Positions 41,286-49,688 of a DNA stretch of 64,000 bases are shown here, piece after piece. Within the stretch, counting starts at the first letter, position 1; each line of letters begins with the position of its first letter. A program made the position numbers and the translations under genes. Source of the DNA: Flavobacterium fluviale (GTDB lineage: Bacteria > Bacteroidota > Bacteroidia > Flavobacteriales > Flavobacteriaceae); the NCBI RefSeq assembly GCF_003312915.1, contig NZ_CP030261.1, positions 3,038,001 to 3,102,000 of the forward strand, read 5' to 3'. The notes below the pieces were generated by a model. It saw only the letters and a program-made list of their open reading frames with translations, did no database searches and was not told where the DNA came from.

Positions 41286-43562
41286 ATGAAGATTAAAGAT
41301 ATAGTTAATCGGGATATTGTTAATTTAACCAATTGTGAGCATGAACCTATACATATACCTGGGCAGATTCAGCCTCATGGTTTTTTAATTGGTATTAATG
41401 CCGAGTGGAAAATAGATTTTTGTTCAGAAAACATTTCGTCCTATTTTAAACTGCTTCATAGTCAGGTTTTAGGAAAATATTTTAAAGAGATTTTTGGATC
41501 TATAGCTGAGGAAGAAATTTCAGCATATATCAAAGGTGATGAAGTTCAGGATGCTTTTCCTTTAGAGATCAAATTGCTGGGAAGGCTTTTTCAAATAAAT
41601 ATTCATAAAAGCAATGAAATTTATGTTCTAGAAGCTGAGTTGTTATTTGCTGACAAAGAAGGACTTGCAGATGTTTACAAGCAAACGATTCAGTTTGTTA
41701 GTCAGATGAATAAAACCAAATCACTCAAAGATTTGTGTGCCCTTGTGGCTCATGGAACCCGCGAAATTACGGGTTACGATCGTGTAATGATTTATCGTTT
41801 TGATGAGCAGTATAATGGCGAAGTGTATGCCGAAGACTGCCGTGAAGACTTAGAACCATTTCTAGGATTGCACTACCCGCATACTGATATTCCCGCACAG
41901 GCAAGAGAATTATACATTAAAAATCAGCTGAGATTAATTGTTGACATCAATTATAAGCCTGTTCCAATTTTTACTGTTGACGATAAAGAAAATAAAAATC
42001 TAGATTTAAGTCTTTCTATATTACGAAGCACGTCACCAATTCACGTAGAATATTTAAAAAATATTGGTGTTGGCGCAACGCTTACAATCTCACTTATTCA
42101 TCACGGTAGATTGTGGGGATTAATTGCATGCCATCATTACTCAGAAAAAAATATATCTCCCGAAATTAGACTTGCAGCCAAATTGCAGGGCCAGTTCATT
42201 ACTTCGCAAATAGATATTAGACAATCTAATGATGAGAATGTGAATGCTCAAAAAACAATTGAAGCATTAGAACAAATGACCGGTCTAGAACTGCCTATTT
42301 TGCAGCATTCATTAGATATTATAATAAATGCTCCTCAGCTTTTAAATATTTGCAATGCATCTGGAGTTTCTATTTTGTATCGAGGAAAAATTTATAAAAA
42401 CGGATTAACACCTTCTGATGAAGAGATTACATCGTTAACAGAAATTATCGAGAATAAAATAAACAACGATATTTTTGTAACGAATAAAATCATTGAGGAT
42501 TTTCCAGAAATAGCAGAAAATTCTAATTTCGCTGGTATTATTTATCATTCTCTAGGAGTTAATTCTAATATAATTTGGTACAGACCAGAAACTATTTTAG
42601 AGGTTAATTGGGGCGGAGATCCAGAGAAAAGTATTATTTATGACAGTAACGGACTTCATCCTAGAAATTCGTTCGAAATTTGGAAACAAATTATTAAAAA
42701 CCAAAGTACTCATTGGGCTAAATATGAAATTAACAGCGCTGCCCAGTATGCACACAACTTACATAATCAGTTAATTTTGATTATGTTGAGCGAAGAAGAG
42801 GAAAAATACCGCAACCAAAGCGAAATATTAAAGGAAACCAATTCGGAACTCGAAAACATCAACTGGATCAGTACACATGATCTGCAGGAACCTTTACGTA
42901 AAATTCAGCTGATCACCTCAAAAATGTTATCTGAACTAGACGTTATTTCAACAGAATCTATTTCAAATTCTTTACAGCGCGTTTCAAAATCTGCTAATAG
43001 AATGAGCGGTTTATTAGAAGATATTCTAAAATATACCCGAATAAAAAATACGAGAGAAACTTTACAGGAAGTAGATCTGAATGAAATTTTAGAATCTACA
43101 ATTAAAGAAATGTCTGAAGCGCTCTCCGAAAGCAATGCCGAAATTGAGTCTGAAAAGCTTCCAGAAGTTCATGCTATTGGATTTTTAATGAGGCAGTTAT
43201 TCATTAATATCTTTCAGAATTCATTAAAATATGCTTCTGTTGATAGAAAGCCTAAAATAAAAATTACAGCTTCTCAAGAACCTGTACTCATACATGATAA
43301 GTATAAAGTATACTGTCATTGGGTCCGTTTTTCTGATAACGGAATTGGTTTTGAGCAAAAATATGCCGAATCTATTTTTAAGGTTTTTACAAGACTTCAT
43401 ACTCAGGAACATTATACTGGCTCTGGTGTTGGTCTGGCGTTATGTAAAAAAATTATGCAGGCCGTTGGAGGTGATATTCATGCAGAAGGAAAACCTGGTG
43501 TGGGAACTGATATAGTTATTTATTTTCCATGTGACCCAGAAGATACTTTGCTGCCTATATAG
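41286..43562 (+). CDS. Bacteriophytochrome histidine kinase
   Basis: A 758-residue photoreceptor. PAS domain (about 20-120) preceded by the chromophore cysteine C17 (LTNCEHEPIHIPGQIQPHG), GAF (about 140-315) with DIPAQAR at 201-207, H253 (SPIH) and the H283-H284 pair (ACHHYS), PHY (about 330-505), and HisKA/HATPase (H531 in STHDLQEPLRKIQLI; FSDNGIGFE; TGSGVGLALCKKI). The usual PASDIP motif reads PHTDIP. It ends at the C-terminal kinase domain with no receiver, so a separate receiver is needed. It is cotranscribed with heme oxygenase. The kinase type (SHDLxEPLRKI) is shared with the Kai-operon kinase. Confidence 0.95.
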   Translation: MKIKDIVNRDIVNLTNCEHEPIHIPGQIQPHGFLIGINAEWKIDFCSENISSYFKLLHSQVLGKYFKEIFGSIAEEEISAYIKGDEVQDAFPLEIKLLGRLFQINIHKSNEIYVLEAELLFADKEGLADVYKQTIQFVSQMNKTKSLKDLCALVAHGTREITGYDRVMIYRFDEQYNGEVYAEDCREDLEPFLGLHYPHTDIPAQARELYIKNQLRLIVDINYKPVPIFTVDDKENKNLDLSLSILRSTSPIHVEYLKNIGVGATLTISLIHHGRLWGLIACHHYSEKNISPEIRLAAKLQGQFITSQIDIRQSNDENVNAQKTIEALEQMTGLELPILQHSLDIIINAPQLLNICNASGVSILYRGKIYKNGLTPSDEEITSLTEIIENKINNDIFVTNKIIEDFPEIAENSNFAGIIYHSLGVNSNIIWYRPETILEVNWGGDPEKSIIYDSNGLHPRNSFEIWKQIIKNQSTHWAKYEINSAAQYAHNLHNQLILIMLSEEEEKYRNQSEILKETNSELENINWISTHDLQEPLRKIQLITSKMLSELDVISTESISNSLQRVSKSANRMSGLLEDILKYTRIKNTRETLQEVDLNEILESTIKEMSEALSESNAEIESEKLPEVHAIGFLMRQLFINIFQNSLKYASVDRKPKIKITASQEPVLIHDKYKVYCHWVRFSDNGIGFEQKYAESIFKVFTRLHTQEHYTGSGVGLALCKKIMQAVGGDIHAEGKPGVGTDIVIYFPCDPEDTLLPI

Positions 43563-43568
43563 TGGATA

Positions 43569-43610
43569 AAAAAAAACTCTTATTTAGAAATTAAAATAAG
43601 AGTTTTTTTT
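43569..43610 (+). terminator. Rho-independent terminator of the bacteriophytochrome operon
   Basis: Long perfect arms of about 16 bases (AAAAACTCTTATTT to 43585 paired with AAATAAGAGTTTTT from 43594), 8-base loop and T run. Confidence 0.9.
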
Positions 43611-43623
43611 GGGGAAAGTTTTT

Positions 43624-43684
43624 TTCTCGCAGATCTCGCAGTTACGCAGATCAAATGAGACAAAATCTGCCTAATCTGCGAGAA
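43624..43684. repeat. Palindromic intergenic repeat, GCAGAT type
   Basis: TTCTCGCAGAT (43624-43634) and ATCTGCGAGAA (43674-43684) form an 11-bp perfect inverted repeat, with additional internal GCAGAT/ATCTGC copies. The 55510-55540 intergenic stretch has a related ATCTGCAAAATCTGCG fragment, so this is probably a genome-wide repeat family. Confidence 0.7.
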
Positions 43685-43702
43685 CCATTTTAAGTTTAGA
43701 TT

Positions 43703-44590
43703 CTAGTTTTTCTTAGCCAAAAAATTGATTTTAGAACTTTTAAAATTTACTTCGGAAATAATTGTTGCGGCAAAAATGAGAGTTCCTCCCAAAAGCAGAC
43801 GCCAAGAAAGATTTTCTCCCAAAATAAAAAAAGCGCCAATTGCTCCAAAAACAGGTTCAAACAAATAAATTACAGCTACACGTTCTGCAGATAAATATCG
43901 CTGAGAAATATTCGAAACGGTATACATATAAGCAGTAGAAAAAAGCGCACAATAAACAACACCAAGCCAAAACGTATCGTTTTTTGGAAACCAAACCGCT
44001 TGAGAATCTGTTATTGCGAGACAAAAAGTAAACAGCGCGCAAAATGCAAACATGGGAACAATCGAATACAGCAGATTCTTTAAAACCGAATGTTTTTCGA
44101 CAGTAATTAAATAAACGGCAAAAGCAAAAGCACCTGCAATAGTAAATAGATCTCCAATATTTATTGTGAATTTATCTTGTATGGCTATAATAAATAAACC
44201 AGTTAAAGCAGTTAAGGCTGCAATCCATATTTTTAAGGATGCATTGGTTTTATAGACCGCCAGTTTCATTAATGGAATAATGATAACGGTTAATCCAGCG
44301 ATAAAAGAACATTGCGAAGCATCGCTGTATTTAAGTCCAACTGTTTGAAGCTGAATTCCTAAAAACATTGGAAAAGCTAAAATTGCCCCTGTTTTAACCG
44401 CTTCTAAATTTGTTTTTCTAACATATTTCCAAAAAATAATAGTTAAAACTATAACGGCCAAAAGGAAACGATAAAACAAAAAAGTGTTTGGAGAATAATC
44501 TCCAATTGCCATTTTAGTGACAGAATAGGAGATACCCCAAAAGCCAGTGCCGATGATTAGTAAAATCAGTAAAAGTTGTTTTCTTTCCAT
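43703..44590 (-). CDS. EamA/DMT family transporter
   Basis: A 295-residue protein with ten predicted helices forming two EamA repeats. Segments GTGFWGISYSVTKMAIGDYSPNTFLFYRFLLAVIVL and PVFGAIGAFFILGENLSWRLLLGGTLIFAATIISE are typical of RhaT/DMT exporters. It would export a metabolite or amino acid. The ATG at 44590 is used; an in-frame TTG at 44602 would add four residues. It is 27 bases downstream of the PaiA-like GNAT gene and probably in the same operon. Confidence 0.88.
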   Translation of the reverse strand: MERKQLLLILLIIGTGFWGISYSVTKMAIGDYSPNTFLFYRFLLAVIVLTIIFWKYVRKTNLEAVKTGAILAFPMFLGIQLQTVGLKYSDASQCSFIAGLTVIIIPLMKLAVYKTNASLKIWIAALTALTGLFIIAIQDKFTINIGDLFTIAGAFAFAVYLITVEKHSVLKNLLYSIVPMFAFCALFTFCLAITDSQAVWFPKNDTFWLGVVYCALFSTAYMYTVSNISQRYLSAERVAVIYLFEPVFGAIGAFFILGENLSWRLLLGGTLIFAATIISEVNFKSSKINFLAKKN

Positions 44591-44617
44591 TTTGTTGAGC
44601 AATTATTGCTTTTTACT

Positions 44618-45142
44618 TTAGTGTATTAAATCTTTCTTCATCAATAAATCAGTTTGTTCGTCGTCGCCCAATCTGAAAATATGGGTATCAAACTGAATAA
44701 AACCATTTTTAGTATAAAAGCTAACCGCTCTATGATTATTTTCCCAAACGCCAAGCCAAATGTATACAGCTTTTAGTTCTGCAGCAGTTTGTAAAGCCTG
44801 TGCATAAAGTGCCTGCGCAATTTTTTTACCATGAAATTCTTTTGCGACGTAAATGCGTTCTATTTCAAGAGCGTTGCGATCTTGTTTTTCGGTTTGTGCA
44901 TCGCCGGTATTTAATTTTAAGTACCCAATTATTTTGTTGTCAAGTTCGGCTAAGTAAAAGTGGGAATCTGCATTGTTAAGTTCAGCAGTTAATTTTTCGT
45001 CGGCGAAACTTTCTTCCAAATATTTAATCATATTTTCTTCGTTGTTTACCTCTGCGAAAGTTTCTGAAAAAGTTTGTCTTCCAATTAATTGAAGAGCTTC
45101 TAAATCTTTAACAGCTGCTTTTTTTATTTCTAGTGTGCTCAT
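44618..45142 (-). CDS. PaiA-like GNAT acetyltransferase (polyamine N-acetyltransferase type)
   Basis: A 174-residue GNAT strongly recalling B. subtilis PaiA: IGRQTFSETFAEVNNEENMIKYLEESF, LEIERIYVAKEFHGKKIAQALYAQAL (acetyl-CoA loop), IWLGVWENNHRAVSFYTKNGF and the closing LGDDEQTDLLMKKDL. PaiA acetylates spermidine and spermine; polyamine acetylation is a reasonable hypothesis here. The co-oriented EamA exporter downstream might export the acetylated product (speculative). It is divergent from a LysR regulator with 65 bases between starts. Confidence 0.87.
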   Translation of the reverse strand: MSTLEIKKAAVKDLEALQLIGRQTFSETFAEVNNEENMIKYLEESFADEKLTAELNNADSHFYLAELDNKIIGYLKLNTGDAQTEKQDRNALEIERIYVAKEFHGKKIAQALYAQALQTAAELKAVYIWLGVWENNHRAVSFYTKNGFIQFDTHIFRLGDDEQTDLLMKKDLIH

Positions 45143-45207
45143 TATTTTTTATTCTTTAATGCATTAAAACCTATTTTTTGTTTTTAATAAATGCGTAAAT
45201 TGCATCA

Positions 45208-46071
45208 ATGGATTTACAGCAAATTAAATATTTTCTAGCTTTATCACGCGAACTTCATTTTTGGAATACCGCCGGAAAAATGAATATTACCCAATCGGCA
45301 TTGAGCCGACAGATTCAGTCCCTCGAAAATCAGCTTGGCGTTCAGTTGTTTGAACGTAACAAACGAAATGTCAAACTCACTGCAGCCGGCCAGTTTTTAA
45401 AAGAAAAATGGGAAGTCGAAATGAGTAAACTCGAATTCATTCATCAGTCGGCACGCCAGATTCAGTTAGGGGAGAGCGGTACTATTACTATTTCGCATCC
45501 CGATTCTATTTCGGCTTCGCTTATGCCTGATATTTTGTCCCGTATTTCGAATGCTTTTCCAAAATTAAAAATCAAATTGGTTCAGGTTTTGTATGAAAAT
45601 CAGCAGGAATATCTGCAAAATTATAAAATCGATTTGGCTATTACCAGAGATATTAATAATTCGCGGGATATTCGATCAGAAAAAATCCATACTGATAATT
45701 TGGCGATTGTAGTTCCTGAAAACCATCCGTATCAAACTGTCGAAGATCTTACCAAAGAAACACTTGCTTCTCAAAAGTTCATACTGCCAACTAACGATGA
45801 AGGCAGCAGTTACAGCGATTTAATACAACGATTATTCAATTCTTTTGAAAATGCGCCAGAAGTATATCTTCATTCCGAATTCGGTTCTGCAATTATTGCC
45901 TTGGTTCGAAAAGGACTCGGAATTGCAATTCTTCCAGATTCTTATCTTTTCCATGAAATCTCGGGTATTCGATTTATAAAACTTCCTTTAGAGACTGATT
46001 TGTATATCAATTGGAGAACCGAAGATCATAATCCTGTATTAGCCAATGTTTTAAAGCTGATTCTGCCGTAA
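45208..46071 (+). CDS. LysR family transcriptional regulator
   Basis: A 287-residue LysR protein: HTH in MDLQQIKYFLALSRELHFWNTAGKMNITQSALSRQIQSLENQLGVQLFERNKRNVKLTAAG (1-65), and a type-2 periplasmic-binding-protein-like effector domain (about 90-287). It is divergent from the PaiA-like/EamA operon, which it probably regulates, as is the rule for divergent LysR genes. The 3' end nearly abuts the opposing ElaA-like gene (4-base gap), with no room for a terminator. Confidence 0.92.
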   Translation: MDLQQIKYFLALSRELHFWNTAGKMNITQSALSRQIQSLENQLGVQLFERNKRNVKLTAAGQFLKEKWEVEMSKLEFIHQSARQIQLGESGTITISHPDSISASLMPDILSRISNAFPKLKIKLVQVLYENQQEYLQNYKIDLAITRDINNSRDIRSEKIHTDNLAIVVPENHPYQTVEDLTKETLASQKFILPTNDEGSSYSDLIQRLFNSFENAPEVYLHSEFGSAIIALVRKGLGIAILPDSYLFHEISGIRFIKLPLETDLYINWRTEDHNPVLANVLKLILP

Positions 46072-46075
46072 TTTA

Positions 46076-46522
46076 TTAAATTCGGAGCATCTCGATATGC
46101 GGAATTCCGTCTTCATCATAAACTTCGCCTTGCTCAACAAATCCAACTGATTGGTAAAATTTCGACAAATGATATTGAGCGCTGATTCGAATTGGTCCTT
46201 CGCCAAATTTTTCCTGACAGCCTGCAATTGAAGCTTCCATTATTTTTACTCCTAAACCCGATCCGCGATGTGTTTTGTCAATCACAACTCGTCCAATTGC
46301 TATTTCATCATATGATAAACCTGCAGGAAGTAAACGTGTACAGCCAGCTAATTGGTCATTGACACAGTATAAAAGATGAAAACTCTTTTGGTCTTTATTG
46401 TCTAAGTCTAAATAAGGACAGTTTTGTTCGACAACAAAAACTTCACTCCGTAAACGTAACATTTGATATAGTTCCTGATTGGTGAGTTCCTCAAATGATT
46501 TAATGGTATGGCTAAACTTCAT
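46076..46522 (-). CDS. elaA: ElaA-like GNAT acetyltransferase
   Basis: A 148-residue protein matching E. coli ElaA over its length: LYQMLRLRSEVFVVEQNCPYLDLDNKDQ, IAIGRVVIDKTHRGSGLGVKIMEASI (acetyl-CoA loop), ISAQYHLSKFYQSVGFVEQGEVYDEDGIPHIEM. ElaA is a GNAT of uncertain substrate. The gene is isolated between the LysR gene and a repeat-rich intergenic region. Confidence 0.9.
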   Translation of the reverse strand: MKFSHTIKSFEELTNQELYQMLRLRSEVFVVEQNCPYLDLDNKDQKSFHLLYCVNDQLAGCTRLLPAGLSYDEIAIGRVVIDKTHRGSGLGVKIMEASIAGCQEKFGEGPIRISAQYHLSKFYQSVGFVEQGEVYDEDGIPHIEMLRI

Positions 46523-46711
46523 GTGTTTTGTAATGCTTTTTTTGACAAAGATAAAAGGAAGACTAATGATGTAAAATGCTATTTTTTTATCATGTGATGT
46601 TGAAAACGCATTAGTTTTTTAAATTCCAAAATTTTAAATTCCAAATTCCAAGCTGAAAACACAAAACTAAAGTGGAAACTTTGGGCTGTATTTTAAAGCT
46701 TTACGAACAGT

Positions 46712-46813
46712 TTGTCATTCCGAGGAACGAGGAATCACACTAGAAACTCCACACAAAATGCCTACAATCTTTGTCGAATCCCACGTGTGATTCCTCGTTC
46801 CTCGAAATGACAA
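46712..46813. repeat. REP-like element with 29-bp inverted repeat
   Basis: The arms 46712-46740 and 46785-46813 are complementary in 28 of 29 positions, with core GAGGAACGAGGAATCACAC and its complement, and a 44-base spacer. Located in the 382-base gap between the ElaA-like and SMR genes, where no gene is seen. It resembles flavobacterial repetitive extragenic palindromes. Confidence 0.82.
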
Positions 46814-46840
46814 GATTGGGGTAATTCCTATGTGTTTAAA

Positions 46841-46880
46841 ACAAAAAAACTTTGTCAAAGTTCGAAACTTTGACAAAGTT
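46841..46880 (-). terminator. Terminator hairpin of the SMR gene, shared palindrome family
   Basis: AACTTTGTCAAAGTT (46848-46862) pairs perfectly with AACTTTGACAAAGTT (46866-46880) across a 3-base loop, followed by seven T in the minus direction. The same 15-bp arms recur at 59650-59682. Confidence 0.85.
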
Positions 46881-46904
46881 GTATCTAATTCGTATAATAT
46901 TTTT

Positions 46905-47231
46905 TTAGTGAGAAACCGCTTTTAAACCAACAATAGAACCTACTAAAGTTGCCAAAAAGAATAATCTCCAGAAAGCTGCAGGTTCTTTAAAAACAAAAAT
47001 ACCAACGAGGACAGTTCCAACTGCGCCAATTCCTGTCCATACCGCGTACGCAGTTCCCAGCGGAAGTGTTTCTGTTGCTTTCATCAGCAAAAGCATGCTC
47101 AAGGTTAAGGAAATAAAAAATCCAATATACCAATAGTACATTTCTGTTCCTGTAGTTTCTTTTGCCTTTCCCAGACAAGCTGCAAAAGCTACTTCAAATA
47201 AGCCTGCAATGATTAAAATAATCCAGTTCAT
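46905..47231 (-). CDS. SMR family exporter, Gdx/SugE type
   Basis: A 108-residue four-helix small multidrug-resistance protein. The membrane-embedded glutamate is E13 (LFEVAFAACLG) and the helix-3 motif LPLGTAYAVWTGIGAVGTVLVG matches the Gdx/SugE subtype (guanidinium exporters) better than EmrE. It would exchange guanidinium or a quaternary cation for protons. It is downstream (74 bases) of a Crp-like regulator gene in the same direction and ends at a strong terminator palindrome. Confidence 0.87.
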   Translation of the reverse strand: MNWIILIIAGLFEVAFAACLGKAKETTGTEMYYWYIGFFISLTLSMLLLMKATETLPLGTAYAVWTGIGAVGTVLVGIFVFKEPAAFWRLFFLATLVGSIVGLKAVSH

Positions 47232-47304
47232 ATCGTTAAAATTTTGTGGTGCAAAGTTCCTTTATGAAGTTCAGAAAAAATTTAACAAATGATAAAAAAT
47301 AAAT

Positions 47305-47865
47305 TTATTTTAATTCCGCTCTTATTCGGCTTAAACTGACTTGCGTAATGCCCAGATAAGAAGCAATATGTCCTAATTGTACTCTTTGAAGCAGTTCCGG
47401 ATGATCTTTCATGAGTTCGAGATAACGTTCTGATGCATTTTTGAATTGTCTGGAAATCAAACGTTCTTCCGTTTTTATTAATTCTTTTTCAGCAAATTTT
47501 CGTCCCCAGTTCGCAATATGAACATCTTCGTTAAAGAGTTTTCTAAGGTTTTCCGTCTTTAATTCGTACAATTCGCAGTCCTCCAGAAGTTCGATCGTTT
47601 CATATCCAGGCTGTTCTTCGACATAACTTTTCATCGAAATCACGGTTTCGCCTTCTTTTCCAAACCAAAAAGTAACTTCATTATCCCTTTCAATAAATGC
47701 TCTGACCAATCCTTTTTTTATAAAATAAATATTTGATTCTATTTTATTGGCTCTCAGTAAAATATAACCTTTAGGAAAAGCCATTTTTCGGACATTATTT
47801 TCTAAAGCCAGTTTAGAATGCTCGGGAAGTTTGTAAATATGATCAAGAATATGGGCAATATCCAT
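47305..47865 (-). CDS. Crp/Fnr family transcriptional regulator
   Basis: A 186-residue protein: an N-terminal cyclic-nucleotide-binding-like domain (about 8-115; FPKGYILLRANKIESNIYFIKKGLVRAF) and a C-terminal HTH (LLQRVQLGHIASYLGITQVSLSRIRAEL). The cAMP-contacting phosphate-binding cassette is not well conserved, so the ligand is unclear, which is usual for this Bacteroidota subfamily. The SMR exporter gene directly downstream may be its target (inference). Confidence 0.88.
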   Translation of the reverse strand: MDIAHILDHIYKLPEHSKLALENNVRKMAFPKGYILLRANKIESNIYFIKKGLVRAFIERDNEVTFWFGKEGETVISMKSYVEEQPGYETIELLEDCELYELKTENLRKLFNEDVHIANWGRKFAEKELIKTEERLISRQFKNASERYLELMKDHPELLQRVQLGHIASYLGITQVSLSRIRAELK

Positions 47866-47930
47866 TGTTGCTTTTTTAGTAATTTAGAATAAAGATAATA
47901 GTTGTAACAACGAACAGAAAATTTCATTCA

Positions 47931-47961
47931 AAAAAAATCCCATCTGCCGAACAAATGGGAT
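47931..47961 (-). terminator. Terminator of the RND operon
   Basis: ATCCCAT (47937-47943) pairs with ATGGGAT (47955-47961), followed by a run of T in the minus direction. Confidence 0.75.
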
Positions 47962-48017
47962 ATAAAACTGTATTCTTGATGAGCTAAAAAAAGAACAGTT
48001 TTTGACCAATATATAAA

Positions 48018-49514
48018 CTAATTAATTCCTCCGCCTAAAGCTTTGTACAATAGTACTTGAGAATTGGCATTTCGTAACTGAATATCAACAAAATCAAGTT
48101 CTGCCTGCAGTTTGTTTTTCTGCGCATTAATAATTTCGAGATAATTGGCATAACCGCTCAAATACAAATCGTTAGAAACGTTTACAGCAATTTCAAGATG
48201 ATCGATTTCTTTCAATTTGTATTTCAAAACATCTTCAAAAGCTTCATTTCTATGCAATAAAGCGCTTAATTCGTTGAAAGCAGTTGTGATTGTATTTTGA
48301 TATTGAAGAAACGAAATTTCCTGTCTTCGGTTAGAAACATAAAATTCCTGTTTAATTTGTCCTTTATTGAAAACAGGAGCTGTTAAACCGCCTAATATCT
48401 GCCAGGCAAAAGATCCAGCATCAAAAAAAGTATTGAAAGAAAACGAATTGAAACCTGCATAGCCGCCTAAATTTAAGGTTGGGAAAAAGGCAGCTCTTGC
48501 GGATTTTGCATCGGCGTTGCTGGCTAATAATTCGAAATATGCTTCTGCAACATCTGGTCTTTTATGAATGATAGAATCTACACTTATTTTTTGGTTTAAA
48601 ACTTCTAAATGTCCCGATAAAAAGTCACTGCTTCTATCGATTTTTCCGCCGTATTCACCCAAAAGCGTCAACAAAGCTTTTTCGGTTTGGTCGATGCTTA
48701 ATTTCAGTTCAGATGCCTGGGCATGGATGTTATTATTTTGCGCATTAAACTGCTGTACAGCCAATTCCGTAGCTTTTCCAACCGATCTTTGAGCAGAAAC
48801 AATATCAAGTGCTCTTTCTTGGGTTGTGAGGTTTTTATCGTAAATCGCAGCTTGTTTGTCTAAAGCAATAAGTTTGAAATACAAATCGGCGGCGTCGCTT
48901 AAAAGGCGGGTCTGCAATAGTCGCATTCCTGCCTGAGAAGCAAAATATCTTTGCTTTGCTGCTTTCTTACGGTTGCTCAGTTTTCCCCAAATATCAGCTT
49001 CCCAAGAAACTTTTCCACCTAGAAAAAGGTTAGGAGTGAGGTCTTCATTAATTCTTTGTTTGTCGCTGATATTTTGTGAAAAATTGGTATCAAAATTACC
49101 AACTCCATCCATTGTATATTTTCCATAACGCGTTCCAGAAGCATCTGCAACTAAGTCTAAAGAAGGGAGAAGTGCTAATTTTGCCACTTTTAAATGCGAA
49201 TTGGCAATTAAAATCCTTTCCTGCATAATTAAATAATCCGGATTTTGAGCGATAGCTTTCTTTAGTAACTGCTCTAATTTTGGATCTTTAAAAAAGGTTT
49301 CTGTTTTTAATGGAATAAAAGTCGAAGCATTATTTATACTGTCTTTTCTCTTCGCGTCAAAATTCTCAGGAAGTTTTGCAGCAGTCAATTTATCGCTCAC
49401 TTTTGGCGCAGAACAAGCCGTTAAAAGTAAAACCCCAGTTATTATAAACGCACTTCTGGTTGTCCTTAAAAACTGCGTATTAGCATTTTTATATTGATTT
49501 AATATCTCTTTCAT
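48018..49514 (-). CDS. RND efflux outer-membrane lipoprotein (OprM/NodT family)
   Basis: A 498-residue TolC-like channel protein with a lipoprotein signal (ITGVLLLTACSAP; lipidated cysteine near residue 34). Two repeats of the OEP domain follow: FKDPKLEQLLKKAIAQNPDYLIMQERILIANSHLKVAKLALLPSLDLVAD and a second set with KSARAAFFPTLNLGGYAGFNS. It forms the outer-membrane duct of the pump formed with the two upstream genes. Third gene of the operon (174 bases after the RND gene), ending at a terminator. Confidence 0.9.
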   Translation of the reverse strand: MKEILNQYKNANTQFLRTTRSAFIITGVLLLTACSAPKVSDKLTAAKLPENFDAKRKDSINNASTFIPLKTETFFKDPKLEQLLKKAIAQNPDYLIMQERILIANSHLKVAKLALLPSLDLVADASGTRYGKYTMDGVGNFDTNFSQNISDKQRINEDLTPNLFLGGKVSWEADIWGKLSNRKKAAKQRYFASQAGMRLLQTRLLSDAADLYFKLIALDKQAAIYDKNLTTQERALDIVSAQRSVGKATELAVQQFNAQNNNIHAQASELKLSIDQTEKALLTLLGEYGGKIDRSSDFLSGHLEVLNQKISVDSIIHKRPDVAEAYFELLASNADAKSARAAFFPTLNLGGYAGFNSFSFNTFFDAGSFAWQILGGLTAPVFNKGQIKQEFYVSNRRQEISFLQYQNTITTAFNELSALLHRNEAFEDVLKYKLKEIDHLEIAVNVSNDLYLSGYANYLEIINAQKNKLQAELDFVDIQLRNANSQVLLYKALGGGIN

Positions 49515-49552
49515 TGTTTAATTTATTTGTTTAATCTGCAGCGTAATTGATT

Positions 49553-49680
49553 CAACACATAGAAACATAGTTTTTTTAGAAAAGGGATTGAAAGAAACCA
49601 GTTTCTAACACATTGCTATGTGACTTAAAAAAAAGTGAAACGCTTTTCTACTATTTCTAAATTCTATGTATCTATGTTTA
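49553..49680. repeat. Intergenic repeat element with ACATAG arms (RND operon gap)
   Basis: The left end (CACATAGAAACATAG, about 49556-49570) and the right end (CTATGTATCTATGTTT, about 49663-49678) are imperfect inverted copies. Between them lies GTGAAACGC, complementary to GCGTTTCAC at 59610 in a similar element at 59569-59766. It fills the gap between the RND and outer-membrane genes. Confidence 0.6.
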
Positions 49681-49688
49681 AAAAAAAA

